DNA of 64,000 nucleotides from DASVCS01 sp036381495 (GCA_036381495.1 DASVCS010000105.1:8762-72761); one strand, 5' to 3'; counted from the stretch's first letter, positions 32,746 through 41,773 are shown. Notes: generated by a model not told the origin, from the letters alone. A program made the numbers and translations.

Positions 32746-33978
32746 ATGGCATTCCTTGGTGGCTCATCGGCAAGTGCCGGAATACTGTTCATTTCGCTAT
32801 TGGCGGGATGTGGTACGGATAACATTCGCCAGTCGAAGGTCATCTTCCGTGATAGTGCCGGAGTGTCCATCGTCGAAAACCACGCGCCTCAATGGACGGA
32901 CACTGAGAATTGGTCCATTTCCGACACACCCACGATAGATATTGGCGAACGCACAGGTGCGCCGCAATACCTCTTTGACGGTGTGAAAGACCTCATGCGA
33001 CTCGCCAATGGAAATATACTGGTGGCCGATGGCGCCAGCAAAGAACTTCGGATCTACGATGAAGCGGGGAAGCACATCATCTCGTTCGGCGGGAAAGGTG
33101 ACGGTCCGGGAGAGTTCCAGGATCCTGCGTGGGTCGGACAGCTTCCTGATGGGTCCATTATCGTTTACGATTCTCAGCATGCGCGACTGTCCATGTTCTC
33201 GATCGACGGTGAGTTCATACGTAGTGCTTCACTCGACCCAATCGATGGGGCGATCCCCGCAGCACGGGGAATGTTCGCCGACGGATCACTCCTCGTAAGT
33301 CCCGGCCGTTCGCAGGTCTTCTCTGCTGGAACGAGTGTTAGGCGTGATACAGTACGGTACGTGCGCGTGGATTCGAATGGAGAGGTGATGGGCACAATGG
33401 GCACGTACCCTGCCGACACGGAGATCGTGATTGTCAATAGCGACGGCCGACCGTGGGTGATGCGGATGAACGTTCCATTCGCGCCCAAGACCTTCGTGGC
33501 GGTGCATCAAGATCGGCTCTATATAGGAAATAGCGAAGCATACGAGATCGCGGTTGTTTCGCTGACGGGAGAGTTGTCGGAAATTATCCGTGCCCGCTAC
33601 GTTCCTCGCCAACTCTCAGCGGATGATGTCAAACAGTACAAGGAATATGAACTCGCAAAGCCTGCGAGCGATTTGCTAAGGCAAATGAAATCCGTTGCGC
33701 TTTCCAAGATGCCGTTCCCTGATGTCATCCCCGCTTATGACGGCTTGCTGGTCGATTTGGAAGGCAATCTTTGGGTGAAAGAGTCTCGGCGACCGGGGGA
33801 GATGCAGCCGCGTTGGACCGTTTTCGATCCGCGGGGACGCATGCTCGGAACGGTGGCTACCCCGCTAGACTTCGACATATACGAAGTCGGTGGGGATTGG
33901 CTGCTCGGAGTGTGGACGGACGAAGTCGGCGTGGAACACGTCCGGGTCTATGGTATTGAAAAGTCGGCTCAGGGGTGA
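32746..33978 (+). CDS. 6-bladed beta-propeller lipoprotein of lower GC content
   Basis: The 410-residue product (ATG at 32746, GGAG seven bases upstream) has a lipoprotein signal with lipobox 'LLAGC'. It then shows a BF3164-like/6-bladed propeller pattern: 'DLMRLANGNILVADGASKELRIYDEAGKHI', 'GKGDGPGEFQDPAWVGQLPDGSIIVYDS', and a final 'WLLGVWTDEVGVEHVRVYGI'. Three 60-base lines counted by hand were 53-57% GC, against 73% in a line of the neighbouring permease. Codons such as ATA and AAA are common, so recent transfer is likely. It probably sits on the cell surface or in the periplasm; its ligand is unknown. Confidence 0.87.
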   Translation: MAFLGGSSASAGILFISLLAGCGTDNIRQSKVIFRDSAGVSIVENHAPQWTDTENWSISDTPTIDIGERTGAPQYLFDGVKDLMRLANGNILVADGASKELRIYDEAGKHIISFGGKGDGPGEFQDPAWVGQLPDGSIIVYDSQHARLSMFSIDGEFIRSASLDPIDGAIPAARGMFADGSLLVSPGRSQVFSAGTSVRRDTVRYVRVDSNGEVMGTMGTYPADTEIVIVNSDGRPWVMRMNVPFAPKTFVAVHQDRLYIGNSEAYEIAVVSLTGELSEIIRARYVPRQLSADDVKQYKEYELAKPASDLLRQMKSVALSKMPFPDVIPAYDGLLVDLEGNLWVKESRRPGEMQPRWTVFDPRGRMLGTVATPLDFDIYEVGGDWLLGVWTDEVGVEHVRVYGIEKSAQG

Positions 33979-34109
33979 AGGGCGCCAGCCGGCGTTGCGA
34001 GGAGCGGGCGTCCACGCGGTCCAGCCCGCATCGTGACTCCGCTTCACCTACGAGCCGACAGTCGCCGAAGGGTCTTGAGCGGCTCACGATCGAGCGTCGG
34101 TCCGCCGGC

Positions 34110-34193
34110 CCGGCTTCCTGCCCATCGATGTCAGTATCAGCCAACGCCCTGCCGATCTGCGATGAATCGAAAAGTAAAACCGACTCCCGCCTA
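34110..34193 (-). repeat. 3'-flank repeat of an ADOP permease gene, copy 1
   Basis: The stretch with ATCAGCCAACGC (from about 34137) and GATGAATCGAAAAGTAAAAC (34161-34180) ends in CGCCTATTC, which includes the permease stop codon. The same order of words recurs twice at 37358-37440 and 37455-37532. The AT-rich core contrasts with the GC-rich genes. Confidence 0.65.
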
Positions 34194-36635
34194 TTCGTAC
34201 CGCAGCGCGACCATGGGGTCGACGCGGGTGGCGCGGCGGGCCGGGATCCAGCATGCGGCGAGCGCGACGGCGGCGAGCACGCCGGATGCCGCGACATAGG
34301 TCGTGGCGTCCGCGCTGTTGATCCCGAAGAGCAGCGCGGAGAGCAGGCGCGTCAGTGCGAGCGCGCCGGCCAGCCCGAGCGCGAGTCCGAGGCCGGCCAC
34401 CGCGAGGCCATCGCGGAGGACCATGAAGCGCACGCTCCCGGCCTCGGCGCCGAGCGCCATACGGATCCCGATCTCCTTGTTGCGCTCGGCGACGGAGTAG
34501 GAGAGCACGCCGTAGGTCCCGACGGCGGCGAGCGCGAGCGCGACGCCCGCGAAGATGGTCAGGAGCAGTGCCAGGAACCGTGGCCGGTCGACCGAGCCGG
34601 CCAGGTTCGCCTCCATGGTCTGGAGGTGTGCGACGGGGAGCGACGCGTCCAGCGTGCGCACGGCGCGGCGCGCCTCGGCGGCGAGGGACAGGGGAGGCAC
34701 CTCCGTCCGGATCACCAGATTCATGGTCTGTGGCGCGAAGCCGATCGCCGCCACCTGTGGATAGTGCAAGTACAACTCGGTCCCGGTCTCTTCGGAGAGC
34801 CCGCCCTGCTTCACGTCGCGCGCGATGCCGACGATCGTCAGCCACGGGACCTCATCGCCGCAGCAGGGGCGGATGCGCTGGCCGAGCGGATTCTCGTCGG
34901 GGTAGAAGACGCGGGCGAGCGTCTCGTTGATGATGGCGACGGGGGTCGCCGCGCCGTCGTCGCCGGCGTTGAACGGCCGCCCCGCGACCATCGGGATCCC
35001 CATGGTCTCGAAGTACTTGCCGCCGACGGTCTGGTAGTAGTCGACGTTGTGCGCGGGGCCGCCCGGCGTGGGCTGCTTTCCTTCGAACTCGGTGTCATTG
35101 GCGTTGACCTCGCGGACGGGCGGGAGGCCGGACATCGCGGCGGCGCCGTCGATTCCGGGGATCGCTTCGAGGCGGTCGACCAGCCGGGCGAGGAACGCGG
35201 CTCGAGCCGTCGGCTCCCCGTAGCGGGCCTGCGGCAGCGAGATCTCGAAGGTGAGCAGCCCTTCCGGCTCGAAGCCCGGATCGACCTCTTGGAGCGCCGC
35301 GAGGCTGCGGAGCAGCAGCCCCGAGCCGACGACGAGCACGACGGCGAGCGCCACCTCGGAGACCACGAGGACGCGGCGCAGGCGCTGCCGCCCCGCGGCT
35401 GCGGTCGACCGCTGGCCGCCGTCCTTGAGCGCCGCGCCCATCGCGCGCTGCGTGAGGTGCAGCAGCGGCGCGAGGCCGAAGAGCACGCCGGTCAGCAGGG
35501 CCACGCCGAGGGTGAAGAGCAGCACCGACAGGTCGAGGCCGAGCGAGTCGGCGCGCGGGATGCTGTCCGGGCTGGTGGCGAGCAGCGCTCGCAGTCCCCA
35601 GTGGCCGAGGAGCAGCCCGACCGCGCCACCGACCGCCGCGAGCACCACGCTCTCCGTGAGGAACTGGCGCAGCAGCCGGCGGCGGCCCGCGCCCATGGCC
35701 GCGCGCACGGCGATCTCCTTCTGCCGTCCCTCGGCCCGCGCCAGCAGCAGGTTCGCCACGTTCGCGCAGGCAATGAGGAGGACGAAGCCGACCGCGCCCA
35801 GCAGGATGAGGAGCGCCGGGCGGACGTCGCCGACCACTTCGTCGCGGAGTGGCTCGATCACGATCGGGTGCGTCGAATCGTTCGGCACGTGCCCGCTCGC
35901 GCTTACTTCGCGCCAGCTCCCGAGCAGCACGTCCATCTCGCTGCGCGCCTGCTCGAACGTGACGTCCGGCGCCAGCCGGCCGACCAGGTTCAGGTAGTGC
36001 GACCCGTGGTTCGTCGGGTGCTCGGGCAGCCCGACCGGCGCCCAGACGTCTACGCCGGCCTCCTCGATGTCGAAGCCGTTCGGCATGACGCCGACGACCG
36101 TGCTCGGCTCGCCGTTCACCTCGATGCGCCGGCCCACGATGCCCGGGTCGCCGCCGAAGACGCTCCGCCAGAGCCGGCTCGAGATCACGACCACCGGCGC
36201 GACGCCCGGTGCGTCCTCCTCGTGGGTGAACGCGCGCCCGAACCGCGCGGGGACGCCCAGCGTCGTGAACAGCTCCGCGGTCGCGATCGCGGCCGTCACG
36301 CGCACCGGCTCATCGATCCCCGAGAGACTCACCGAGGTGGTGCGCCAGGCACCGATCTCCGAAAACGAGCGCGCGCGCTGCTGCAGGTCCCGGTACTCCG
36401 GCGGCGAGATCCAGAACTGGTCGAAGCCGAGCGTCGGGAACCGGCTGTAGACGAAGGCCAGCCGCTCCGGTTCGCGGTACTCGAGCGGCTTCAGCAGAAC
36501 GGCGTTGACCACGCTGAAGATCGCGGAGTTCGCGCCGATGCCGAGCGCGAGCGTGAGCACGGCGACCGCGGTGAAGCCGGGGGTGCGGCGCAGGGTGCGG
36601 AGCGCGTAACGGAGATCGCGGAGCAATGTTTCCAT
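34191..36635 (-). CDS. ADOP-type ABC transporter permease (MacB/FtsX family), intact
   Basis: The 814-residue protein has the duplicated MacB design seen in Acidobacteriota and Gemmatimonadota: first helix ('FTAVAVLTLALGIGANSAIF', about 20-42), a MacB periplasmic domain to about 250, an FtsX block with three helices (about 270-410), a second periplasmic domain, and a closing FtsX block (about 675-805) ending 'PARRATRVDPMVALRYE'. No ATPase gene is adjacent, as is usual for these orphan permeases, so the exported substrate and the energy source are unknown. It faces away from the sigma remnant and Cys-peptide B, matching the layout of the eroded copy at 30714. Confidence 0.9.
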   Translation of the reverse strand: METLLRDLRYALRTLRRTPGFTAVAVLTLALGIGANSAIFSVVNAVLLKPLEYREPERLAFVYSRFPTLGFDQFWISPPEYRDLQQRARSFSEIGAWRTTSVSLSGIDEPVRVTAAIATAELFTTLGVPARFGRAFTHEEDAPGVAPVVVISSRLWRSVFGGDPGIVGRRIEVNGEPSTVVGVMPNGFDIEEAGVDVWAPVGLPEHPTNHGSHYLNLVGRLAPDVTFEQARSEMDVLLGSWREVSASGHVPNDSTHPIVIEPLRDEVVGDVRPALLILLGAVGFVLLIACANVANLLLARAEGRQKEIAVRAAMGAGRRRLLRQFLTESVVLAAVGGAVGLLLGHWGLRALLATSPDSIPRADSLGLDLSVLLFTLGVALLTGVLFGLAPLLHLTQRAMGAALKDGGQRSTAAAGRQRLRRVLVVSEVALAVVLVVGSGLLLRSLAALQEVDPGFEPEGLLTFEISLPQARYGEPTARAAFLARLVDRLEAIPGIDGAAAMSGLPPVREVNANDTEFEGKQPTPGGPAHNVDYYQTVGGKYFETMGIPMVAGRPFNAGDDGAATPVAIINETLARVFYPDENPLGQRIRPCCGDEVPWLTIVGIARDVKQGGLSEETGTELYLHYPQVAAIGFAPQTMNLVIRTEVPPLSLAAEARRAVRTLDASLPVAHLQTMEANLAGSVDRPRFLALLLTIFAGVALALAAVGTYGVLSYSVAERNKEIGIRMALGAEAGSVRFMVLRDGLAVAGLGLALGLAGALALTRLLSALLFGINSADATTYVAASGVLAAVALAACWIPARRATRVDPMVALRYE

Positions 36636-36896
36636 GGTCGTTCGCCGTTGTACGGGTCGTCGTCTCCCGTTGGTTTCGGCCGGAGGCGGTCGCCGATCCG
36701 CACCTCTGCGGAGCAGGCGTTACGCGGCGGCGATGCGCCGTGCCCTCGCCGTCCGGTACTGCAAGGCCGTTCCTGCCGCGCTCGCATCGAGAGCCTTGCG
36801 CTCGCGTCGGCGCCGCTTCATCCATAGGGTGCGCGGGTCGAGCACGACCCCGTACGCCCCGCTTCCGTGCGCGCTCCCATCCACCAACGGGTCGCA

Positions 36897-36950
36897 TGGA
36901 CCGAGTATCCGTCCTTCCGCCTTCCAGGGCGATGGCGCCCCGATCGGATT
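36897..36950 (+). pseudogene. Decayed start of an ECF sigma factor gene
   Basis: From 36780 to about 36945 the DNA parallels the promoter and first codons of the sigma gene at 31192. The ATG at 36897 is followed by a reading similar to that gene ('MDRVSV' versus 'MDRASV', then CAGGGC..GGATG/GGCG..CCCCGATCG). After CCCCGATCG the similarity stops and within 60 bases gives way to the leader of Cys-peptide B. The rest of the sigma gene is gone, so only its promoter and start remain. Confidence 0.65.
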
Positions 36951-37013
36951 CGAACCGCGTACCCGCGGTGCGCCGGGCGTTTTCATCCGTATTCCTTCTC
37001 TCGGGAGGTCGTC

Positions 37014-37214
37014 ATGAGGCTCCGGACTCTCAATCTACTCGCCGTCGCGGTCATCGGCCTGGGCAGCGCGTACACGCTGACACCCACGCCCCTGCCGCCG
37101 ACGCCCCTGCCGCCCTCCGGGTGCACGAAGGTGAAGGTGCTCGTGTGCGACGACACGGGTGCATGCCACCACGAGTACGTCCTGCTCTGTCAGCCGGACC
37201 TGGACGGCAACTGA
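37014..37214 (+). CDS. Small exported four-cysteine peptide (copy B)
   Basis: The 66-residue product shares its first ten residues ('MRLRTLNLLA') and its Cys core with copy A. The mature part has Cys37, Cys45, Cys51 and Cys59 and the motif 'VLVCDDTGACH'. A Pro-rich linker ('TPTPLPPTPLPPSG') replaces the usual cleavage region, so it may stay membrane-tethered. GGGAGG lies five bases before the ATG, and the upstream TTTTCATCC...CTTCTCT leader is the same as in copy A. The conserved sigma promoter 120 bases upstream, now without its sigma gene, may drive it. Confidence 0.78.
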   Translation: MRLRTLNLLAVAVIGLGSAYTLTPTPLPPTPLPPSGCTKVKVLVCDDTGACHHEYVLLCQPDLDGN

Positions 37215-37532
37215 CCCGCACCCGCGGACCAGGTTTTACTTTTTCCCGCACCCGCGGACCTGGTTTTACTTTTTCGATTCGTCCCACAGGATCACCATCA
37301 TGGCCGCTCCAGCTATGCATTGATCGGATGCAGCGGCAGTAAAGGGGATGTGCGGGCGGCGGATTTGGGCATCAGCCAGCGCCCGGTCGATCCGATGCGA
37401 GACGAATCGAAAAGGTAAGACCAGGTCCGCGTGTTCGGTACAAGGCATATCGGGCGTCGGATTTCGGCATCAGCCAACGCTCTGTCGATCCGAGACGAAT
37501 CGAAAAAGTAAAACCAGGTCCGCCTATTCCAC
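37215..37532. repeat. Repeat cluster with a 30-bp perfect inverted pair
   Basis: Two tandem 30-base units start at 37215 and 37245. The 30 bases 37254-37283 (GCGGACCTGGTTTTAC...) are an exact reverse complement of 37494-37523. A third, imperfect inverted copy lies at 37401-37431. Two larger direct units (about 37358-37440 and 37455-37532) carry the word ATCAGCCA followed by GACGAATCGAAAA. Short CCGCCTATTCC words continue to the stop of the second permease. The cluster fills the 364-base gap between Cys-peptide B and that permease; no gene is seen in it. Confidence 0.75.
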
Positions 37533-37578
37533 GGGTCCACGGGTCCGCCTATTCCACGTCCGCCTGTTCCCGGGTCCG

Positions 37579-40062
37579 CTATTCGTTCCTGAGCGCCGCC
37601 ATCGGGTCCACGCGCGCGGCTCGTCGCGCGGGGATCCAACTCGCGAGTGCGCCGGCGGCGAGGATGGCGGCGGCCACGGCCGCGAAGGTGGCCGGGTCCG
37701 TCGCTGTCACGCCGAAGAGGAGGCTCCGGAGGAGCCGGCTCGCGGCGAGTGCGCCGGCGATGCCGAGCGCGAGTCCGACGAGCGCGAGGCGCAGCCCCTC
37801 CCCCACCACCAGCCCCACGACGTTGCCGTGTGACGCGCCGAGCGCCATGCGGATGCCGATCTCCGGGGTGCGTCGTGACACCGTGTAGCTGAGGACGCCG
37901 TGGACGCCGATGACGGCGAGCGCGATGGCGAGCGCGGCGAAGGCGGCGAGCAGGGCCATGGTGAAGCGCTGTTGGCCGATCGAGCGCGAGACGGTTTCGG
38001 CGAGCGGCTCGACGCCGTAGACGGCGAGTGCGGGATCGAGTTCGCGGACAATGCGGCGGACGGCCGGTGCGAGCGCGGCGGGGTCGCCGTTCGTGCGGAG
38101 GAGGAGCACCTCGGCGCCGGGCCGTGACACCTGGGCGAACGGCGCGTACGCGGCGGGTGGGGCGGGGCGGGCGAGGCCGTGGACGTGCTCGTCGGCGACG
38201 ACGCCGACGATCGTCCGTGCGGCGCCCCAGAACGCGATCTGCTGGCCGAGCGGATCTCGATCGGCGAAGAACCGTCGCGCGGCCGTCTGGTTGATGATGA
38301 GGACGGGTGTGGCGAAGGCGTCGTCGGAGTCGCGGAGCGTGCGACCGCTCAGGAGCGGCAGCCCGACGGTCTCGAAGTAGCCGGCGCCGACGCGGCGGAT
38401 CGAAATTTCCGGCCAGTTCTTCGCTTCGGCCTCACGGCCCACGACGACGAAGGAGTTCGTGAAGCCCGCGTCGAGCGGGTGGTTGCCCGCGATCGCGGCG
38501 CTCTCGACACCCGGCAGTGCGCGGACGCGGCGCAGCAGGTCGCCGTTGAAGCGGCGCATTTCGGGGAAGTCCGGCCAGCCCGGGGAGCCCGCGGCGTAGC
38601 GGCTCGTCGGGAGCTGGAACTCGGCCTTGAGCACGCCCTCGGCGCGGAACCCGGTATCTACCTGCTGGAGCCGCCAGAAGCTGCGGATCAGCAGCCCCGC
38701 GCCGGCGACCAGCACCACGGCCAGCGCCAGTTCGGCGACGACGAGCGCGGAGCGCAGGCGACGCCGCTCCCGACCCGCCGATGCGCCGCGGCCCGCGCCT
38801 TTCAGCGCGGACTGCACGTCGATGCGCCGCGCCTGGAGCGTGGGCACCGCGCCGAACGCGATCCCGACGAGCACGGAGACGACGAGTGTCGCGACGAGCA
38901 CCCGCGCGTCGATCCCCACGTCGGGCAGGCGCGGGATGTCCGCGGGCGCGAGCGCGAGCAGCAGCTCGAGGCCGGCGAACGCCAGTCCGACGCCGGCCGC
39001 GGCCGCCACCAGCGTGAGGACCACGCTCTCGACCAGAAACTGCCGTCCGAGGCGGCCGGCGCCCGCGCCGAGCGCGGTCCGGACCGCGACCTCGCGCACA
39101 CGGGTCGTGCCGCGCGCGAGCAGCAGGTTCGCCACGTTGACGCACGCCACGAGCAGCACCAGCGCGACCGCGCCGAGCAGGACCACGAGCGCCGGCCGCA
39201 CGGGACCGAACACCACGTCCGTGAGCGGCTCGATGAACACGCCCCGGCCGTCGTTCACCGGGTACGTCGCCTCGAGCTCCGCGGCGATTGCGCCCAGCTC
39301 CTGCTGCGCGGCCGCGACGCTCGCGCCGGCCGCGAGGCGCCCGAGCACGAAGATCGGGTGCGTCGAGCGCGGCAACGACTCGGGGTCCGGCTGGAGCGGC
39401 ACCCAGACGTCGACGCCCGTCGCCGTGCCGCGGTCCGCGAAGGAACGGCCGTACGCGGCCGCACCCAGCACCTGGAGCGTGCCGAAGTCCGCGCCCGAGG
39501 GGAGCACGCCGATGACCGTGTACACGACGTCGTCGAGACGCAACGTCCGCCCGACCACGCCCGGATCCCGCGCGAACAACCGCGCCCACAGGTCCTCGGA
39601 AATCAGGACCGCATGCGGGCCGCCCGGCGCATCCTCCGCCGCCGTGAACGAGCGCCCGATGCGCGGCTCGATCCCGACCAGCGGCAGGAACTCGTGCGTC
39701 ACCGCCAGCGCCGTCAGCCGCAGCGGCGCGCCGTCGTCCGGCGTGAGGTTCAGCTCCGTGCCCGCGAACGCGGCGAGCCGCTCGAAGCGTGTGCTTCGCT
39801 CGCCGAAATCCAGGTAATCCGGAACCGATGCCGGCTCGCGCGTCGTGCCGCTGTTCCGGTCCGTCTCCCATACCATCATGAGACGGTCCGCATCCGCGAA
39901 CGGCACCGGCCGCAGCAGCACGCCATCGATCACACTGAAGATCGCCGTGTTCGCACCGATCCCGAGCGCCAGCGTGAGCACCGCGACCATCGTGAAGCCG
40001 GGGGTGCGGCGCAGCGTGCGCAGCGCGTAGCGCAGGTCGTGGAGCCAGCCTTCCATACCCAT
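37579..40062 (-). CDS. ADOP-type ABC transporter permease (MacB/FtsX family), second copy
   Basis: The 827-residue protein has the same duplicated MacB plan as its neighbour: the N-terminal 'LHDLRYALRTLRRTPGF' and first helix, MacB domain, FtsX block around residues 285-420, second periplasmic domain and closing FtsX block ending 'PARRAARVDPMAALRNE'. The two proteins are diverged paralogues, not recent copies. I chose the ATG at 40060-40062, with GAGGG six bases upstream; 40054-40056 is an alternative. A good minus-strand promoter lies at 40212-40240. No ATPase partner is present. Confidence 0.9.
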   Translation of the reverse strand: MGMEGWLHDLRYALRTLRRTPGFTMVAVLTLALGIGANTAIFSVIDGVLLRPVPFADADRLMMVWETDRNSGTTREPASVPDYLDFGERSTRFERLAAFAGTELNLTPDDGAPLRLTALAVTHEFLPLVGIEPRIGRSFTAAEDAPGGPHAVLISEDLWARLFARDPGVVGRTLRLDDVVYTVIGVLPSGADFGTLQVLGAAAYGRSFADRGTATGVDVWVPLQPDPESLPRSTHPIFVLGRLAAGASVAAAQQELGAIAAELEATYPVNDGRGVFIEPLTDVVFGPVRPALVVLLGAVALVLLVACVNVANLLLARGTTRVREVAVRTALGAGAGRLGRQFLVESVVLTLVAAAAGVGLAFAGLELLLALAPADIPRLPDVGIDARVLVATLVVSVLVGIAFGAVPTLQARRIDVQSALKGAGRGASAGRERRRLRSALVVAELALAVVLVAGAGLLIRSFWRLQQVDTGFRAEGVLKAEFQLPTSRYAAGSPGWPDFPEMRRFNGDLLRRVRALPGVESAAIAGNHPLDAGFTNSFVVVGREAEAKNWPEISIRRVGAGYFETVGLPLLSGRTLRDSDDAFATPVLIINQTAARRFFADRDPLGQQIAFWGAARTIVGVVADEHVHGLARPAPPAAYAPFAQVSRPGAEVLLLRTNGDPAALAPAVRRIVRELDPALAVYGVEPLAETVSRSIGQQRFTMALLAAFAALAIALAVIGVHGVLSYTVSRRTPEIGIRMALGASHGNVVGLVVGEGLRLALVGLALGIAGALAASRLLRSLLFGVTATDPATFAAVAAAILAAGALASWIPARRAARVDPMAALRNE

Positions 40063-40211
40063 GGATGCCCTCACGCGAACAGGTTTGCCATACCCGATGC
40101 CGCCCCCGTACGATGCCGGCGAGCATGTCGGTTTCGGTCGTCGACCCCGGCCGGGCCGTCGCGGCCAATGCACGGCCCGCCGGATGCTGAAATTCCAGCA
40201 CCCGCGGCTTT

Positions 40212-40240
40212 GTTGTAGCACGGGCGCGTGGCCGTGTCAA
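40212..40240 (-). promoter_or_regulatory. Sigma-70-type promoter for the second ADOP permease (TTGACA-17-TACAAC)
   Basis: On the minus strand a consensus TTGACA (40240-40235) is followed after exactly 17 bases by TACAAC (40217-40212). The start codon of the permease is about 145 bases downstream. This is the best-matching promoter I found in the window. Confidence 0.65.
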
Positions 40241-40306
40241 GGAGGGGGGCGTGGGGCGCTGGACACCCGGGGTGGGAGCCGAGGAGGCGGAACCGACGTT
40301 GTCGTA

Positions 40307-41473
40307 CTAACGGGTGCCCGTCCCGCCGTCCGGCATCGTATCCGGGAGGCCGACCAGGTGCACCGGGACGACCTGGAGCCTCGGCAGATCGTTCGAATCG
40401 TGCCAGATCTTCACCACCGGGTTCGGACCGGCGAAACTGAAGATGCCCGGGTTTTCTTCGAACCGGAGTCGCGCCAGCAGCGTGCCGTCCTCGGGGTCGA
40501 TCGCTTCCAGGATGTTCACCATGTAGTTCGCACCTTCTTTCAGGACCAGGCGCGGCCCGCCCTCGCGGTTGGTCGTGATGTCCTCCATGGCGTCGGCCCA
40601 ATCCTCGGCCGCGGCGGTGAACAGCGTCCAGAGGTAGCCCCGCGGGCCCATGGTGAGGCCCCACAGGCGCGTAGCCGGGGGCGTATCGCGTGAGGGCATG
40701 GGATATTGGGTCCAGCGTTCGAACCACTCCCGTTCGAGCACGAGCGTGCGGAGCAATCGCCCATCCGCATGCCACAACTCGATGCGGTACTCGTTCACGG
40801 GCGCCGCCCAGAACATGGACGGGCCGGCCGCGGCGAGATATCGATTGAAGAGTGGCTCAAGGCGGGGCCGGAACGCGGGTTCGTCGACGCCGAACGAGCG
40901 CTGCCACGTCCCCTCCGCGTCGAACATGTGCAACGGTTGGCCGATCGCCTGCCGGGTCTTGACCGCCCCGCCGAGGACCGTGCGTCCGTCGGCCAGCGAG
41001 AGGGACCGCCAGTGGTCCGGCAGCAACACGGTACGGATCACGGCGCCCGTGCGCCGATCGATGTCGGTCATGCGGAGCTGGTGCCAATCAAAGGCGTGGA
41101 TCACATCCCCGTCGACTCGTATGTACCGGATCCACCGGAACTCGCCCGGACCCTCCCCCTCTCTACCGATTCTTCCGGTATACGAGCCATCGGGCGCGTA
41201 GACGCGGATCGAGGTGCGGTCGGTGTTGTAGACCACGTAGATCCGTCCGTCCGCGGCGACCTGGACGGAGGCCGGCGAGCCCAGCACCGATGCGTCCTCG
41301 AACTCGCCGCGGAGTTCGATCGGCTGCCCGAACTCGATGCGGCACGTTGCGCAGTCGGGCACGGAATCGATGGTCGTGACCGTCTGCGCCGGGGCCGTAG
41401 CCGGCGCGCCCACCGCCATGAGCATCGTCAGGAGGACGAGCCGGATGGGCCCGGCATCCCGTGATTGTCCCAT
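40307..41473 (-). CDS. Exported 6-bladed beta-propeller protein
   Basis: The 388-residue protein has a signal peptide ('LVLLTMLMAVGAPATAPAQ') and a short N-terminal 'DCATCRIEFG' with two Cys. Propeller blades follow ('VQVAADGRIYVVYNTDRTSIRVYAPDGSYTGRIGREGEGPGEFRWI'), and the end is soluble and polar. It is related in plan, not closely in sequence, to the lipoprotein at 32746, and has the normal high GC of the region. It lies upstream of the second permease in the same direction, but that gene has its own promoter. The 300 bases to the divergent peptidase gene hold no other gene; promoters for both are expected there. Confidence 0.82.
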   Translation of the reverse strand: MGQSRDAGPIRLVLLTMLMAVGAPATAPAQTVTTIDSVPDCATCRIEFGQPIELRGEFEDASVLGSPASVQVAADGRIYVVYNTDRTSIRVYAPDGSYTGRIGREGEGPGEFRWIRYIRVDGDVIHAFDWHQLRMTDIDRRTGAVIRTVLLPDHWRSLSLADGRTVLGGAVKTRQAIGQPLHMFDAEGTWQRSFGVDEPAFRPRLEPLFNRYLAAAGPSMFWAAPVNEYRIELWHADGRLLRTLVLEREWFERWTQYPMPSRDTPPATRLWGLTMGPRGYLWTLFTAAAEDWADAMEDITTNREGGPRLVLKEGANYMVNILEAIDPEDGTLLARLRFEENPGIFSFAGPNPVVKIWHDSNDLPRLQVVPVHLVGLPDTMPDGGTGTR

Positions 41474-41773
41474 ATCGATCTCGGCGGAACGCTTCGCGTC
41501 AGGAGTCTCCCCGGCCGTGGACCCTGGGGATGGAGATCGGGATGAGTTCTCCACCCGCGCTGTGCGCGAACCCTGGAGCATGATACGCCCGCTCGCGCAC
41601 GCGCGCGAGTTTCTTTATCAGGATCGGGATCGAAGGGCGCTGTGACCTGGCGATCGTGATCGTCGGATGATCAGGCGGCCACGGTGGATGAGCGCCCCGG
41701 TGGACAAACGCCGCGTCGTCGCCTACGTTGCAATGTGACCCGTTTTCCGTTTCCACGACAACCCTGACGGACC

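Noticed and set aside
36938..36962. A GGATTCGAACC stretch resembling a tRNA T-arm
   Set aside because: No anticodon stem, acceptor stem or CCA context can be built around it, and it lies at the junction where the sigma-gene remnant ends.
34191..40062. The two intact ADOP permeases as a recent tandem duplication
   Set aside because: Their sequences differ throughout although the domain plan is the same, so they are old paralogues; only the 3' flanking repeats are recent.
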